From the NCBI RefSeq assembly GCF_017810075.1, contig NZ_JADNYK010000002.1:124001-188000 (forward strand): a DNA stretch of 64,000 nucleotides, read 5' to 3'. The notes beneath the pieces were generated by a model that was not told the origin of the DNA, searched no databases, and saw only the letters and a program-made list of their open reading frames with translations. Made by a program: the position numbers and the translations under genes. The stretch's first letter is position 1. Each line of letters begins with the position of its first letter. The stretch comes from Pseudozobellia sp. WGM2. Its GTDB lineage: Bacteria; Bacteroidota; Bacteroidia; Flavobacteriales; Flavobacteriaceae. This document shows, one piece after another, positions 8,154-17,846 of the stretch.

Positions 8154-8669
8154 TTATTTTCTTTTGAAAAGTGGTACCGAAGAACATGCCTCACCGTACA
8201 TTACAGACCTTGCGATAGGTTGTAACCGCTGGGTTATCAACAAATAAGCATTTGAAGGCACTGGTTTTTTACTACACCCTTTTACTATGACAGGTTTATC
8301 TTTAAAGGGCGATAAATCAAGTGATTCCAATACCGATTGGTACAGTGAAGTTTCCAGGGCTTCTAGATTGCCCTGCACAGTAAGTTTTGCATAAGAGGCC
8401 AATTTAGCCGCTAAGAACATATAGGCCCAACCGGGTATAATCGCATCGGTCGAACAATATAGTGCAACATAACTATCTTGATATTGTGACCAATCGTGAG
8501 CTTCTGCTGAAGCCCTAAACTCTTTTTCTTTAAGTATGATACCCTCGTAAAGCCAATCAGCGATGTCGAACAGCACTCTTTTACCGTCAGGATAGTAATC
8601 CTCAAGATCAAAGGTGATAAGTTTGCTCTGGGCAACCCTATTAACGATTGGTTCTATGTTTTCTGACAT
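8154..8669 (-). CDS. DUF2480 family protein at the end of the suf operon
   Basis: The 171-residue cytoplasmic protein (opening SENIEPIVNRVAQSKLITFDLEDYYP, central DAIIPGWAYMFLAAKLA, late VIVKGCSKKPVPSNAYLLIT) matches DUF2480, a Bacteroidota family usually found beside SUF genes. Its start is 24 bases after the sufT stop, so it belongs to the operon. The conserved GCSKKPVP and the position suggest a role linked to iron-sulfur assembly, but no activity is established. Confidence 0.8.
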   Translation of the reverse strand: MSENIEPIVNRVAQSKLITFDLEDYYPDGKRVLFDIADWLYEGIILKEKEFRASAEAHDWSQYQDSYVALYCSTDAIIPGWAYMFLAAKLASYAKLTVQGNLEALETSLYQSVLESLDLSPFKDKPVIVKGCSKKPVPSNAYLLITQRLQPIARSVMYGEACSSVPLFKRK

Positions 8670-8693
8670 GGTGTATTTTATAAGTTTACCTCT

Positions 8694-9026
8694 TTAGAGC
8701 AGACCAAGCTCTAATTTGGCTTCCTCGCTCATCAAATCTTGTGTCCATGGTGGATCAAAAGTAATCTCAACCTCTGCATCTTTGACCATATCTAAAGATT
8801 TCACCTTCTCCTCTACCTCAACAGGCAAAGTTTCGGCAACCGGGCAGTTTGGTGAAGTCAATGTCATTAAAATACGAACTTCGTTATCTTCATTGACCAA
8901 CACATCGTAAATTAAGCCCAATTCGTAAATATCAACAGGAATTTCAGGATCATAGATGGTCTTTAAAACCTTCACTATCTTTTCACCTAATTCGCTTGTA
9001 TCTACTGTAGTTGTTTCTTCGCTCAT
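8694..9026 (-). CDS. sufT: MIP18/DUF59-family Fe-S assembly protein (SufT-like)
   Basis: The 110-residue protein contains DPEIPVDIYELGLIYDV and TLTSPNCPVAETLPVEV, the two blocks that define DUF59 proteins of the SUF type, with the conserved Cys in NCPVAE, and ends in DPPWTQDLMSEEAKLELGLL. SufT-type proteins help mature or deliver Fe-S clusters. It lies between sufE and the DUF2480 gene with short gaps (44 and 24 bases), as in other Bacteroidota suf operons. Confidence 0.88.
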   Translation of the reverse strand: MSEETTTVDTSELGEKIVKVLKTIYDPEIPVDIYELGLIYDVLVNEDNEVRILMTLTSPNCPVAETLPVEVEEKVKSLDMVKDAEVEITFDPPWTQDLMSEEAKLELGLL

Positions 9027-9070
9027 AGTAATTCATTTATATCGAGGCTCACATCGGTTGAGCCCCTAAA

Positions 9071-9493
9071 CTAATTTAATTGCGTTTGGTAGGCAACTGC
9101 GTATAATTTTAGTTGCTTAACCATACTTACCAAACCATTCGCCCGTGTTGGCGAGAGATGCTCTTTAAGCCCTATTTCATCAATAAACTCGGTATCTGCA
9201 TCAATAATATCTTGGGGTTTTTGATTACTGAAAGCCCTAATCAAAATTGCAATTATACCTTTTGTTATAATTGCATCGCTATCTGCAGTAAAGACCAACT
9301 TGTCTTCTTCTAATTCAGCATGCACCCAAACCTTGCTTTGACACCCTTTGATGATATTATCTTCAGTCTTATATTTTTCATTTATCAACGGAAGCGATTT
9401 GCCCAACTCTATCATATATTCATAGCGCTGCATCCAATCTTCGAACATTGAAAACTCGTCAACAATTTCTTCCTGTATAGCTTTAATACCCAT
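9071..9493 (-). CDS. sufE: SufE-family cysteine desulfuration protein
   Basis: SufE takes the persulfide from SufS and passes it to the SufBCD scaffold. The protein has the acceptor cysteine in IIKGCQSKVWV and the family blocks EDWMQRYEYMIELGKSLP and GLKEHLSPTRANGLVSMVKQLK. I chose the ATG at 9493 (140 residues) over a TTG six codons upstream because the opening MGIKAIQEEIVDEF matches the family. It follows sufS by 75 bases. Confidence 0.93.
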   Translation of the reverse strand: MGIKAIQEEIVDEFSMFEDWMQRYEYMIELGKSLPLINEKYKTEDNIIKGCQSKVWVHAELEEDKLVFTADSDAIITKGIIAILIRAFSNQKPQDIIDADTEFIDEIGLKEHLSPTRANGLVSMVKQLKLYAVAYQTQLN

Positions 9494-9568
9494 TGTATCA
9501 ATTTTCAACAAAAATACGATAAGTCTTGCTGCTTATCAATTCTTTGGGGGAAAGTTAAGAACGCTTAT

Positions 9569-10783
9569 TTAGACAAGCATCGTTCTGGCACGTTCGACAC
9601 CTTCGACAAGCTTATCTACTTCTTCTTTGGTATTATAGAAACTAAAACTTGCCCTTACCGTACCGGGGATGCCGTAAAAATCCATAATCGGTTGTGCACA
9701 ATGATGCCCGGTTCGAACGGCAATACCCAATTTGTCCAGAATAGTACCGATATCGTAAGGGTGAATACCTTCTATATTAAAGGAAATTACGGAAGTCTTC
9801 TCTTTGGCCGTACCATAAATGCGTAACCCTTCAATCTGCAAAAGCTTTTGCGTAGCATATTCAAGCAACTCATTTTCATAGGTCGCTATTTCATCGAAGC
9901 CCAAATTGTTCATATAATCTAAAGCCGCACCAAAAGCAATGCCTCCGCAGATATTAGGTGTACCCGCCTCAAATTTATGGGGTAAATCGGCATAGGTAGT
10001 TTTCTCGAAAGTCACCTCCGCAATCATTTCACCACCACCTTGATAGGGTGGCAACTTGTTTAACCATTCATCCTTTCCGTACAAGACGCCGACCCCAGTT
10101 GGCCCACACATCTTATGGGCTGAAACCGTATAAAAATCAACATCCAACTGCTGAACATCCGCTTTGATATGTGGCGAAGCCTGCGCACCATCTACCAAGA
10201 CAGCGGCCCCTACCTCATGTGCCTTTTTGATTATTTCAGCGATTGGGTTTACCGTGCCCAAAGCATTGGAAACGTGATTGCAAAATACCAATTTGGTATT
10301 ATTCGACAAAAGTTGATCATATTCGTCCATTAAAAGCTCTCCTTCATCGTTCATTGGAATCACTTTTAAAACAGCTCCCGTACGTTCTGCCAACATTTGC
10401 CAAGGCACAATATTAGAATGATGCTCCATTGCCGAGACCAATATCTCATCTCCCTCTTTTATTATGGATGAAAAGCCGTTCGCTATTAAATTGATGCCAT
10501 GAGTCGTACCCGAAGTGAAAATAACTTCATGAGACTTCTCCATATTAAAATGGGCCTGAATTTTTAGACGCGCCTGTTCATACATATCGGTCGCCTCTTG
10601 CGAAAGTGCGTGCACTCCTCTATGAATGTTCGCATTGTACCTTGAATAGTAATCGACAATGACATCAATTACCTGCTGAGGGGTCTGCGAGGTAGCAGCA
10701 TTATCTAAGTAAACCAAGGGTTTGCCGTTTACTTCACGATTTAATATAGGGAAATCATTACGGATTTTAAGTACATCTAACAT
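9569..10783 (-). CDS. sufS: Cysteine desulfurase SufS
   Basis: A PLP-dependent group II desulfurase that supplies sulfur for Fe-S clusters. The sequence shows the PLP lysine in SAHKMCGPTGVG, the His in MEHHSN, the catalytic Cys in RTGHHCAQP, and FPILNREVNGKPLVYLDNAATSQ at the start. The ATG at 10783 gives 404 residues, the usual size; a TTG start seven codons upstream would overlap the -7 box. The separate -7 box suggests that sufS-E-T-DUF2480 can be made apart from sufABCD. Confidence 0.95.
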   Translation of the reverse strand: MLDVLKIRNDFPILNREVNGKPLVYLDNAATSQTPQQVIDVIVDYYSRYNANIHRGVHALSQEATDMYEQARLKIQAHFNMEKSHEVIFTSGTTHGINLIANGFSSIIKEGDEILVSAMEHHSNIVPWQMLAERTGAVLKVIPMNDEGELLMDEYDQLLSNNTKLVFCNHVSNALGTVNPIAEIIKKAHEVGAAVLVDGAQASPHIKADVQQLDVDFYTVSAHKMCGPTGVGVLYGKDEWLNKLPPYQGGGEMIAEVTFEKTTYADLPHKFEAGTPNICGGIAFGAALDYMNNLGFDEIATYENELLEYATQKLLQIEGLRIYGTAKEKTSVISFNIEGIHPYDIGTILDKLGIAVRTGHHCAQPIMDFYGIPGTVRASFSFYNTKEEVDKLVEGVERARTMLV

Positions 10784-10801
10784 AGCATTCTTATTGAACT
10801 G

Positions 10802-10809
10802 CAAAGATA
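10802..10809 (-). promoter_or_regulatory. -7 box of sufS
   Basis: TATCTTTG on the minus strand is a perfect TAnnTTTG match 19 bases before the sufS ATG, giving a leader of about 14 bases. No clear TTG -33 element was found. Confidence 0.5.
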
Positions 10810-10858
10810 CCAGTTTAGCTATAGACCCTTAGCTTAGAAACCACGCTTTTTTATACAT

Positions 10859-11482
10859 TCAAAACCGAAAACCGACACCTATCTTCAGCATGTCTATATT
10901 GCTCTTAAAATTAAATTCCTCCATAGCGTTGTTGTTCTCATATATAACGTCTCCTTTCTCACGGGTATAATCGTATTGTATCTGCACAAAAAACCTTTTG
11001 GTAAAATTATATGCTAATCCAACATTCAAATTAACGCCTCCCGTGGTGTTGTAGTCATCCGTGCTGCTACCGTTACCATCACTAAATTGAAAATCGCTAA
11101 AGATGATCGAATAACCCACGCCGACTTGAGGTTTAAGCCTTGGTATTACGGGAATATCAAGTTCTGCGAAAACCCTTGGTTGTAGAAGTACTTTTGTAAA
11201 CTTAGAGTCGAACTCTAAATCATTGGCAGTTGAATTACCGTATAAAAAGTTTTCTGATTTTGAAAACAGGCTAGAGCTGATGCTGGTTCCTAATCGAGCA
11301 GGACCTAACTTGAGAAATCTATACTTGACCCCAACGTCGATTATTGAATTTAAAGCATCGATATCACTTTCATGCCCTCCTAGAGTGTGAGGGTAATTGG
11401 CTTCGATACTCCATTTCTTGTCTTGGGCGAAAAGGCTAAACGTAGCTAAGAACAGGGTGCAAAAAAGTAATTTTGAATTCAT
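10859..11482 (-). CDS. Outer-membrane beta-barrel protein inside the suf operon
   Basis: The 207-residue protein has a signal peptide (ending SLFAQ), then repeated amphipathic strands (VGVKYRFLKLGPARLGTSIS, KVLLQPRVFAELDIPVIPRL, LNVGLAYNFTKRFFVQIQYDY) and ends in IGVGFRF, a barrel C-terminus with final Phe. It fits an eight-stranded OmpX/OmpW-type barrel. It lies between sufD (128 bases upstream) and sufS (75 bases downstream) on the same strand. Nothing links it to Fe-S chemistry in sequence; function unknown. Confidence 0.78.
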   Translation of the reverse strand: MNSKLLFCTLFLATFSLFAQDKKWSIEANYPHTLGGHESDIDALNSIIDVGVKYRFLKLGPARLGTSISSSLFSKSENFLYGNSTANDLEFDSKFTKVLLQPRVFAELDIPVIPRLKPQVGVGYSIIFSDFQFSDGNGSSTDDYNTTGGVNLNVGLAYNFTKRFFVQIQYDYTREKGDVIYENNNAMEEFNFKSNIDMLKIGVGFRF

Positions 11483-11610
11483 GCTGTATATTATTGGTTA
11501 GAATTTTAACTCCGACCAAATTATACTAAATACAGCACCATAATTTTTAAGGAACTGTTAAAAGCCCCCAAAGTATTGCCAAAAATACCTACAACAAATT
11601 AAGAATCGAA

Positions 11611-12927
11611 CTACAAGTCAAATCCAAGGTTTACACCCAATTTCTTTGCGATAATTTTGTTGATACGTGTTTTCAATTCCGGTATACGAACACTCGCCAA
11701 AACATTATTGGCAAAAGCGTACATCAGCAAGGCACGAGCCTCCTTTTTCGGTATACCTCGAGATTGCATATAGAAGAGAGCATCTTCATCTAACTGCCCA
11801 ATAGTACAACCATGAGAGCATTTTACATCATCTGCAAAAATCTCTAATTGAGGCTTTGAATTAATGGTAGCCTTATCACTCACCAGAACATTATTGTTTT
11901 GCTGAAAAGCATTGGTTTTCTGGGCAATTTTATCAACGATAATCTTACCGTTGAAGACACCTGTCGAATTCTCACCGTAAATACCTTTATAATCTTGGTG
12001 ACTTTCGCAATTGGGCTCAATATGATGCACCAAAGTATGGTGATCTACATGCTGTTTGTTACCGATTATAGTAACCCCTTTCATAGTCGAATCTATATAC
12101 TCGCCATTTTGATAGAAGTTCAAGTTGTTACGGGTCAATTTACCACCAAAAGAAAAGGTATGAACCTTGACCACACTTTTGTTCTTCTGATCGATGTACG
12201 TATTATCAATAAATGACGCGCTTTCAGAATCATTCTGAATTTTGTAGTAATCTACAATAGCAGAATCAGCAGCGAAAATTTCGGTTACCGAATTGGTCAG
12301 CACCTCATTAGAGGTCAAGCTCTGATGCCGCTCGATTACTTGTAACTCCGCATTTTCTTCAACAACAATTAAGTTACGTGGCTGCAACAACAAAGAAGCC
12401 TCGTTACCCGTAGCAAAATGTATTATCTCAACCGGCTTCTTAGGCATTTTGTTCTTTGGAATATAGATATAGGCACCTTCTCTACTAAACGCAGTGTTCA
12501 ATGAGGTAAGTGACTCATCTTTAGAAGCCACTTTGTTGAAGTACACATCGATTACCGGCTTATACATCGGTTTGGTCAATGCAGAACTCATCAAACAGAT
12601 ATCGACACCATCGTGGGTGGTTTCCGAAAGGTATGAACTATAGATACCATCAATGAAAACGATTTTATAAGAATCGATTTCGTGTAAAAAATATTTTTTT
12701 ACGTCCTTATATTCGAGCGCATTCTCCTCTTTAGGAAAAATACTAAAATCAATCTTCTGCAAGCCCTTCAACGAAGTGTATTTCCAAGCTTCTTCCTTTT
12801 TAGTTGGAAAACCTTTAAGCTCAAAGTTTTTCATGGCCTCGGTTCTAACGTCGTGCACCGAATTTTCGATGTCGACATTACTTTCAAATGCCATAAATGA
12901 TGATATCAGTTTATCTTTTAAATCCAT
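11611..12927 (-). CDS. sufD: Fe-S cluster assembly protein SufD
   Basis: SufD pairs with SufB and SufC to form the scaffold on which Fe-S clusters are built. The 438-residue protein has an N-terminal helical part (MKNFELKGFPTKKEEAWKYTSL) and the beta-helix core with DVKCSHGCTIGQLDEDALFY and SRGIPKKEARALLMYAF, the SufB/SufD family hallmark with the conserved His and Cys. It follows sufC by 59 bases. Confidence 0.95.
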   Translation of the reverse strand: MDLKDKLISSFMAFESNVDIENSVHDVRTEAMKNFELKGFPTKKEEAWKYTSLKGLQKIDFSIFPKEENALEYKDVKKYFLHEIDSYKIVFIDGIYSSYLSETTHDGVDICLMSSALTKPMYKPVIDVYFNKVASKDESLTSLNTAFSREGAYIYIPKNKMPKKPVEIIHFATGNEASLLLQPRNLIVVEENAELQVIERHQSLTSNEVLTNSVTEIFAADSAIVDYYKIQNDSESASFIDNTYIDQKNKSVVKVHTFSFGGKLTRNNLNFYQNGEYIDSTMKGVTIIGNKQHVDHHTLVHHIEPNCESHQDYKGIYGENSTGVFNGKIIVDKIAQKTNAFQQNNNVLVSDKATINSKPQLEIFADDVKCSHGCTIGQLDEDALFYMQSRGIPKKEARALLMYAFANNVLASVRIPELKTRINKIIAKKLGVNLGFDL

Positions 12928-12986
12928 ATTTTTCTAATTGCTTGTACCTTTTCTTAATCTCCTATGATATATACAAAGTACTGCTA

Positions 12987-13739
12987 TTAAACTACCGCTT
13001 CATTCTTCAACCAGTCGTACCCTTTCTCCTCAAGTTCAACTGCCAATTCCTTACCTCCAGATTTCACAATTTTACCATTGTGCAATACATGTACAAAATC
13101 AGGCACAATGTATTCCAGCAATCGTTGGTAATGTGTTATCACTATTACGGCATTATCTTTACTTTTCAATTTGTTTACGCCATTCGATACGATACGTAAG
13201 GCATCAATATCAAGACCGGAGTCAGTCTCATCAAGAATGGCCAGTTTTGGCTCTAACATGGCCATCTGAAAAATTTCGTTACGCTTTTTTTCACCCCCTG
13301 AAAAACCTTCGTTCAAAGAACGAGACATAAATTTGCGATCTATATCTAACATTTCAGATTTCTCACGAATGAGTTTCAACATCTCATTGGCGGGCATATC
13401 TTCAAGACCACGGGCCTTTCTAGATTCGTTGATGGCGGTTTTAATAAAGTTAGTTACCGACACCCCTGGGATTTCAATAGGATATTGGAAAGAAAGAAAA
13501 ACACCTTTATGAGCACGCTCTTCCGGTGAAACCTCTTCTAAATCTTCGCCTTCAAGCTCAACAGAGCCCTCGGTAACCTCGAATTCTTCTTTACCTGCAA
13601 TTACCGCAGACAACGTACTCTTACCTGAACCGTTCGGGCCCATGATAGCATGTACCTCGCCGGCTTTCACCTCTAGGTTAATTCCTTTTAATATTTCCTT
13701 ACCCTCTACACTAGCGTGTAAATTTTTAATCTTAAGCAT
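12987..13739 (-). CDS. sufC: Fe-S cluster assembly ATPase SufC
   Basis: An ABC-type ATPase of the SufBCD complex. The 250 residues include Walker A GPNGSGKST, the Q-loop in FLSFQYP, the signature LNEGFSGGEKKRNE, Walker B LAILDETDSGLD (with Asp in place of the usual Glu-Pro, as is normal for SufC) and the switch His in VITHYQRLL. Size and context leave no doubt. Confidence 0.97.
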   Translation of the reverse strand: MLKIKNLHASVEGKEILKGINLEVKAGEVHAIMGPNGSGKSTLSAVIAGKEEFEVTEGSVELEGEDLEEVSPEERAHKGVFLSFQYPIEIPGVSVTNFIKTAINESRKARGLEDMPANEMLKLIREKSEMLDIDRKFMSRSLNEGFSGGEKKRNEIFQMAMLEPKLAILDETDSGLDIDALRIVSNGVNKLKSKDNAVIVITHYQRLLEYIVPDFVHVLHNGKIVKSGGKELAVELEEKGYDWLKNEAVV

Positions 13740-13821
13740 ATATTCTTTTCTTAAAGTCTCTACTAATCGAAAGCCTTAAAGACTTTCATATATCAATTTA
13801 AATACCTGTTACTGTGAACAA

Positions 13822-15267
13822 TTAACCTACTGAACCCTCTAAGCTAATTTCCAATAATTTTTGGGCCTCTACCGCAAACTCCATTGGCAGTTTGTTCAAC
13901 ACTTCTTTACTGAAGCCGTTAACAATCAAGGCAATAGCTTTTTCAGTATCGATACCCCGCTGGTTGCAATAGAAAATCTGGTCTTCACCAATTTTACTGG
14001 TAGTCGCTTCGTGTTCTATTTGAGCGGTCTTGTTCTTGGCTTCGATATAGGGGAAGGTATGTGCACCACATTCATTGCCCATCAATAACGAATCACACTG
14101 AGAGAAGTTTCTAGCGTTCTCGGCCCTGCTGTTCACCTGCACCAAACCACGGTAACTGTTCTGTGATTTACCCGCAGAAATACCTTTTGATATAATGGTA
14201 CTTCGGGTATTTTTACCCAAGTGTACCATTTTTGTACCCGTATCGGCTTGCTGATAATTATTGGTAACCGCAATCGAATAAAACTCTCCTATAGAATTAT
14301 CACCTTTCAAGATACATGAAGGATATTTCCACGTAACGGCCGATCCGGTCTCTACCTGTGTCCAAGAAATTTTAGCGTTTTTCTCACAAATTCCTCTTTT
14401 GGTCACAAAATTAAAAACACCGCCTTTTCCTTCTTTATCGCCAGGAAACCAGTTTTGCACCGTTGAGTATTTAATCTCTGCATCATCAAGCGCAATAAGC
14501 TCTACAACGGCCGCATGCAATTGATTTTCATCTCGTGAAGGTGCCGTACAGCCCTCTAGGTAACTTACATAGCTACCTTCATCTGCAATCACCAAGGTTC
14601 TTTCGAACTGCCCGGTACCTGCCTGATTAATTCTAAAATATGTTGAAAGCTCCATTGGACATTTCACACCCTTTGGAATGTAACAGAAAGACCCATCAGA
14701 AAATACCGCTGAGTTCAATGCTGCATAAAAATTATCTCTCTTCGGAACTACCGAACCGATATATTTCTTCACCAACTCCGGGTGTTCCTTTATCGCTTCA
14801 GATATAGAGCAGAAAATAATGCCCTTTTCCGCCAAGGTCTTTTTAAAGGTAGTGGCCACCGAAACGGAATCCATTACAATATCGACCGCTACACCCGCCA
14901 ATTTCTTCTGTTCATCAACGGAGATACCCAGCTTCTTAAAAGTTTCCAGCAACTCTGGGTCTACCTCATCAAGACTTTCGTACTTCGGCTTACTATTAGG
15001 TGCCGAATAATATGAAATGGCCTGGAAATCGGGTTTTTTATAATTTACATTTGCCCACTCCGGCTCTTCCATCTCTTTCCAATACTTGAAAGCCTCTAGA
15101 CGCCATAAGGTCATCCATTCAGGCTCTTCTTTCTTTTTCGAGATAGCAATAACTATATCTTCGTTCAATCCCACGGGTAGGGTATCAGATTCTATATCGG
15201 TATAAAATCCGTACTCGTACTCCTTGGTCTCGAGCTCTTTCTTTAACTCTTCCTCAGTATATGCCAT
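13822..15267 (-). CDS. sufB: Fe-S cluster assembly scaffold protein SufB
   Basis: The main scaffold subunit. The 481-residue sequence shows [40 protein letters not shown], and near the C-terminus [19 protein letters not shown] with the conserved cysteine used for cluster building, followed by [21 protein letters not shown]. The start is 9 bases after the sufA stop. Strong match in length and order. Confidence 0.97.
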   Translation of the reverse strand: MAYTEEELKKELETKEYEYGFYTDIESDTLPVGLNEDIVIAISKKKEEPEWMTLWRLEAFKYWKEMEEPEWANVNYKKPDFQAISYYSAPNSKPKYESLDEVDPELLETFKKLGISVDEQKKLAGVAVDIVMDSVSVATTFKKTLAEKGIIFCSISEAIKEHPELVKKYIGSVVPKRDNFYAALNSAVFSDGSFCYIPKGVKCPMELSTYFRINQAGTGQFERTLVIADEGSYVSYLEGCTAPSRDENQLHAAVVELIALDDAEIKYSTVQNWFPGDKEGKGGVFNFVTKRGICEKNAKISWTQVETGSAVTWKYPSCILKGDNSIGEFYSIAVTNNYQQADTGTKMVHLGKNTRSTIISKGISAGKSQNSYRGLVQVNSRAENARNFSQCDSLLMGNECGAHTFPYIEAKNKTAQIEHEATTSKIGEDQIFYCNQRGIDTEKAIALIVNGFSKEVLNKLPMEFAVEAQKLLEISLEGSVG

Positions 15268-15276
15268 ATTTTCGTT

Positions 15277-15606
15277 TTACAGTGAAAAACTTTCTCCACA
15301 TCCGCAGGTACGCTGTGCATTTGGGTTATTAAAAACAAAACCCTTTCCGTTTAGTCCCCCAGAGTACTCGAGAGTCGTACCCACTAAATATAGAAAGCTC
15401 TTTTTATCTACAATGATTCGCACATTGTTATCTTCGAACAACTTATCGGCATCACCGACATTGTTGTCAAAATTCAATTCATAGGACAGACCACTACAAC
15501 CGCCGCTTTTAACGCCGACACGAACATAGTCTTTAGTAGCATCAAAACCCTCTTCTGTCATCAGGTCTACGACCTTCTTTTTAGCTGTTTCAGATACTTG
15601 TATCAT
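15277..15606 (-). CDS. sufA: A-type Fe-S carrier (SufA/HesB family)
   Basis: The 109-residue protein carries the three cluster-binding cysteines of A-type carriers: one in GVKSGGCSGLSYEL and two in QRTCGCGESFSL at the C-terminus. It is the first gene of the suf operon, with a -7 box 28 bases upstream. SufA, ErpA and IscA cannot be fully told apart from sequence; context favours SufA. Confidence 0.92.
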   Translation of the reverse strand: MIQVSETAKKKVVDLMTEEGFDATKDYVRVGVKSGGCSGLSYELNFDNNVGDADKLFEDNNVRIIVDKKSFLYLVGTTLEYSGGLNGKGFVFNNPNAQRTCGCGESFSL

Positions 15607-15633
15607 TGCATTTTAGTTTATCTAAATAGTTCA

Positions 15634-15641
15634 CAAATATA
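15634..15641 (-). promoter_or_regulatory. -7 box of the suf operon
   Basis: TATATTTG on the minus strand matches TAnnTTTG and predicts a leader of about 23 bases before sufA. No TTG is present at the right distance; no known iron or redox regulator box was recognised. Confidence 0.5.
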
Positions 15642-15770
15642 CGTCATTAGTAGTGTTTAACCATGAATACTAACATTATTATAACGAATGCGTTAATAAG
15701 CGCTTTCTATAGTTTGTGAGGCACAAACTCAACTCGAGTTATTATGCCTCTTTTCGATACGTAGATTTCT

Positions 15771-15778
15771 TAACTTTG
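15771..15778 (+). promoter_or_regulatory. -7 box of the GT90 gene
   Basis: TAACTTTG is a perfect TAnnTTTG match, 28 bases before the ATG at 15806. Its position rules out the longer in-frame starts at 15716. Confidence 0.55.
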
Positions 15779-15805
15779 ACAACCATTTCATCAGTTATAC
15801 GACAC

Positions 15806-16759
15806 ATGCGACTAGACGACATAAACGCCTATTACTATGCCAAGAACTTTGGAAAAAACGCGCTGCCCGAGTTCTATTTCAAAAACAAGTTCAAAAAATT
15901 AAAGGCCTACCAAGCCAAATGTGACGCCGAGTATCTGCAAAAAAGAGTGGATTATTATTTAAAATTGAACTCCTATTTCGAACTATCCGAAGATGCCATT
16001 GCGGTAAAAGATTATAAGCGGACCAAGGGCACGGGCTATTATTTAGACCTAAAGGAATTTCTACATTACTTCTCTCCGCATACCAAATTTGCATATCATT
16101 TTGGAGATGAACTACATATCAACCCCAATCCCACACTTTTCAAGGCTAGACCCTTGACCGATACGAATGCCAATTCGGTACTTTTTAAACTGAATAAGCG
16201 CCGGCATTTTCGATGGGTGAAAGACACTAAATCTTTCACAGATAAAATGGATTCGGTCGTTTGGCGGGGCAGGTCGCACCAAGAGCAGCGAAGAAATTTC
16301 GTTATTAAATTCTGGGACAACCCTAGCTTTGATGTTGGCCTATCGGATGGTATAAATACCAATGGGCAGTTTCAAAAAGAATTTATGGGCATTAACACTC
16401 AACTTGGGTACAAGTTCATTGCATGTCTCGAAGGTTTTGATGTAGCCACCAACCTGAAATGGGCCATGTCTAGTAATTCATTGTGTATCATGCCCAAACC
16501 GACTCGGGAAACTTGGTTCATGGAAGGGGTTCTCGAAGCCGAAAAACATTATGTTGAAGTAAAGTCCGATTTCTCGGATATGGAAGAAAAGATGAACTAT
16601 TATATTCAGCACCCCCAGAAAGCCCAACATATCATAGATAACGCTCATCGACATGTAGTACAGTTTAAAAATCGAAAGAGGGAAGATTTACTCTGCTTCT
16701 TGGTGCTAGAAAAATATGCTAGGCTTTCAGGACAAAAAGATTTTTTAAAGTTTGCTTAA
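15806..16759 (+). CDS. Glycosyltransferase family 90 (CAP10-like)
   Basis: The 317-residue protein matches the GT90/CAP10 family of lipopolysaccharide- or capsule-modifying sugar transferases: VVWRGRSHQEQRRNFVIKFW, FDVGLSDGINTNGQFQKEF, LGYKFIACLEGFDVATNLKWAMSSNSLCIMPKP and the ETWFMEGVLEAEKHYVEVKSDFSD block. There is no signal or membrane segment, so it acts in the cytoplasm, perhaps at the membrane surface. The sugar and acceptor cannot be read from sequence. It is a single gene, divergent from suf and convergent with the peroxidase operon, with only 3 bases between the stop codons. Confidence 0.85.
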   Translation: MRLDDINAYYYAKNFGKNALPEFYFKNKFKKLKAYQAKCDAEYLQKRVDYYLKLNSYFELSEDAIAVKDYKRTKGTGYYLDLKEFLHYFSPHTKFAYHFGDELHINPNPTLFKARPLTDTNANSVLFKLNKRRHFRWVKDTKSFTDKMDSVVWRGRSHQEQRRNFVIKFWDNPSFDVGLSDGINTNGQFQKEFMGINTQLGYKFIACLEGFDVATNLKWAMSSNSLCIMPKPTRETWFMEGVLEAEKHYVEVKSDFSDMEEKMNYYIQHPQKAQHIIDNAHRHVVQFKNRKREDLLCFLVLEKYARLSGQKDFLKFA

Positions 16760-16762
16760 CCG

Positions 16763-17833
16763 CTATTGCTCTCGAAATGCAGTATTTGAAATAAACTCAT
16801 CATCGGATAGGGTCAATAAAAAAGCCTTTAAATCGGCCTTATCTTGTTCAGTGAGCTGAACCCCGCCCTGGGCCACTTTCTTCATCAACGGGTCTACAGT
16901 ATCAGAATTTTGCAAACCTTCACTATAATGATCGATCACCTCCTCTAAGGTAGCGAATCTGCCGTCGTGCATATATGGAGGGGTAAAGGCAAGATTTCGC
17001 AATGAAGGACTCTTAAATTTACCGTTATCGGCCGGGTCACCCGTTACCCTGCCCAGACCTAAATCTACAAAGGTGCTATCTAAACCATTATTGTGAAAGA
17101 GGTTATCGGTCCATAAAGGGTTGTTGGGGTTGCCATGGCAATGAAAGCAATCGCCACGAGTCTCATCCATAAAAACATCACGACCGTTGAGTTCGGCCTC
17201 GGTGAGTTCTAATTCTCCGGCCAAAAACCTATCAAACTTTGAGTTTCCGGAAATCAAGGTACGCTCAAATTGGGCTATGGCTCGAGCTACCTTGAGGCTA
17301 TCAATTTCACCTTCTCCAAAAGCGCTTAAAAACATATCGGTATATTCACTGTTTGCTTCCAGCGCGCCTATAACTTTCTCCCACGTATTAGCCATTTCAG
17401 TAGCATCGGTAATGGGGTGAAAAACCTGGTCTTCTAAACTGGTCGCAGAGCCATCCCAGAAGAAACGTTCATCAAAATTCCATGCAAGATTGAAAAGGGG
17501 CATCGCATTTCTATTTCCCAATACACCATTAACTCCATCACTGAAGCGGTCAGTATCGGTAAAAGCACTTGATGGCGCATGACATTCGGCGCATGATATT
17601 GAATTATCAGCAGAGAGAATAGGGTCGAAAAACAGCTTTTTGCCCAAAGCCACCCCTTCTTCGGTCAGCGGATTGGTAATCGGTATAACCGGGGCTAAAA
17701 TATTCTCTTGAAAAAAAGCAGGTACATCGAGCGAAAGAGGCGTGGCTGTATATTCAGGTGCTTCCCCGCCCTCACTTTTAGAGCAAGCAACCAGTAGCAT
17801 AAGAAATAATACGATTATAATAGGCCGCTTCAT
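16763..17833 (-). CDS. Dihaem cytochrome-c peroxidase / MauG family lipoprotein
   Basis: The 356-residue protein begins with a lipoprotein signal (LFLMLLVACSKS) and has two c-type haem sites, CAECH at 81-85 and CFHCH at 229-233, with LGKKLFFDPILSADNSIS and the WDGSATSLEDQV and PPYMHDGRFATLEEVIDHY blocks of CCP/MauG proteins. Members reduce peroxide or make protein modifications. It starts 13 bases after the MbnP-family gene, the pair known in other bacteria as MbnH and MbnP, where the dihaem enzyme converts a tryptophan of MbnP to kynurenine for copper binding. That role here is inference. Confidence 0.88.
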   Translation of the reverse strand: MKRPIIIVLFLMLLVACSKSEGGEAPEYTATPLSLDVPAFFQENILAPVIPITNPLTEEGVALGKKLFFDPILSADNSISCAECHAPSSAFTDTDRFSDGVNGVLGNRNAMPLFNLAWNFDERFFWDGSATSLEDQVFHPITDATEMANTWEKVIGALEANSEYTDMFLSAFGEGEIDSLKVARAIAQFERTLISGNSKFDRFLAGELELTEAELNGRDVFMDETRGDCFHCHGNPNNPLWTDNLFHNNGLDSTFVDLGLGRVTGDPADNGKFKSPSLRNLAFTPPYMHDGRFATLEEVIDHYSEGLQNSDTVDPLMKKVAQGGVQLTEQDKADLKAFLLTLSDDEFISNTAFREQ

Positions 17834-17846
17834 CAGTAATAATGAT

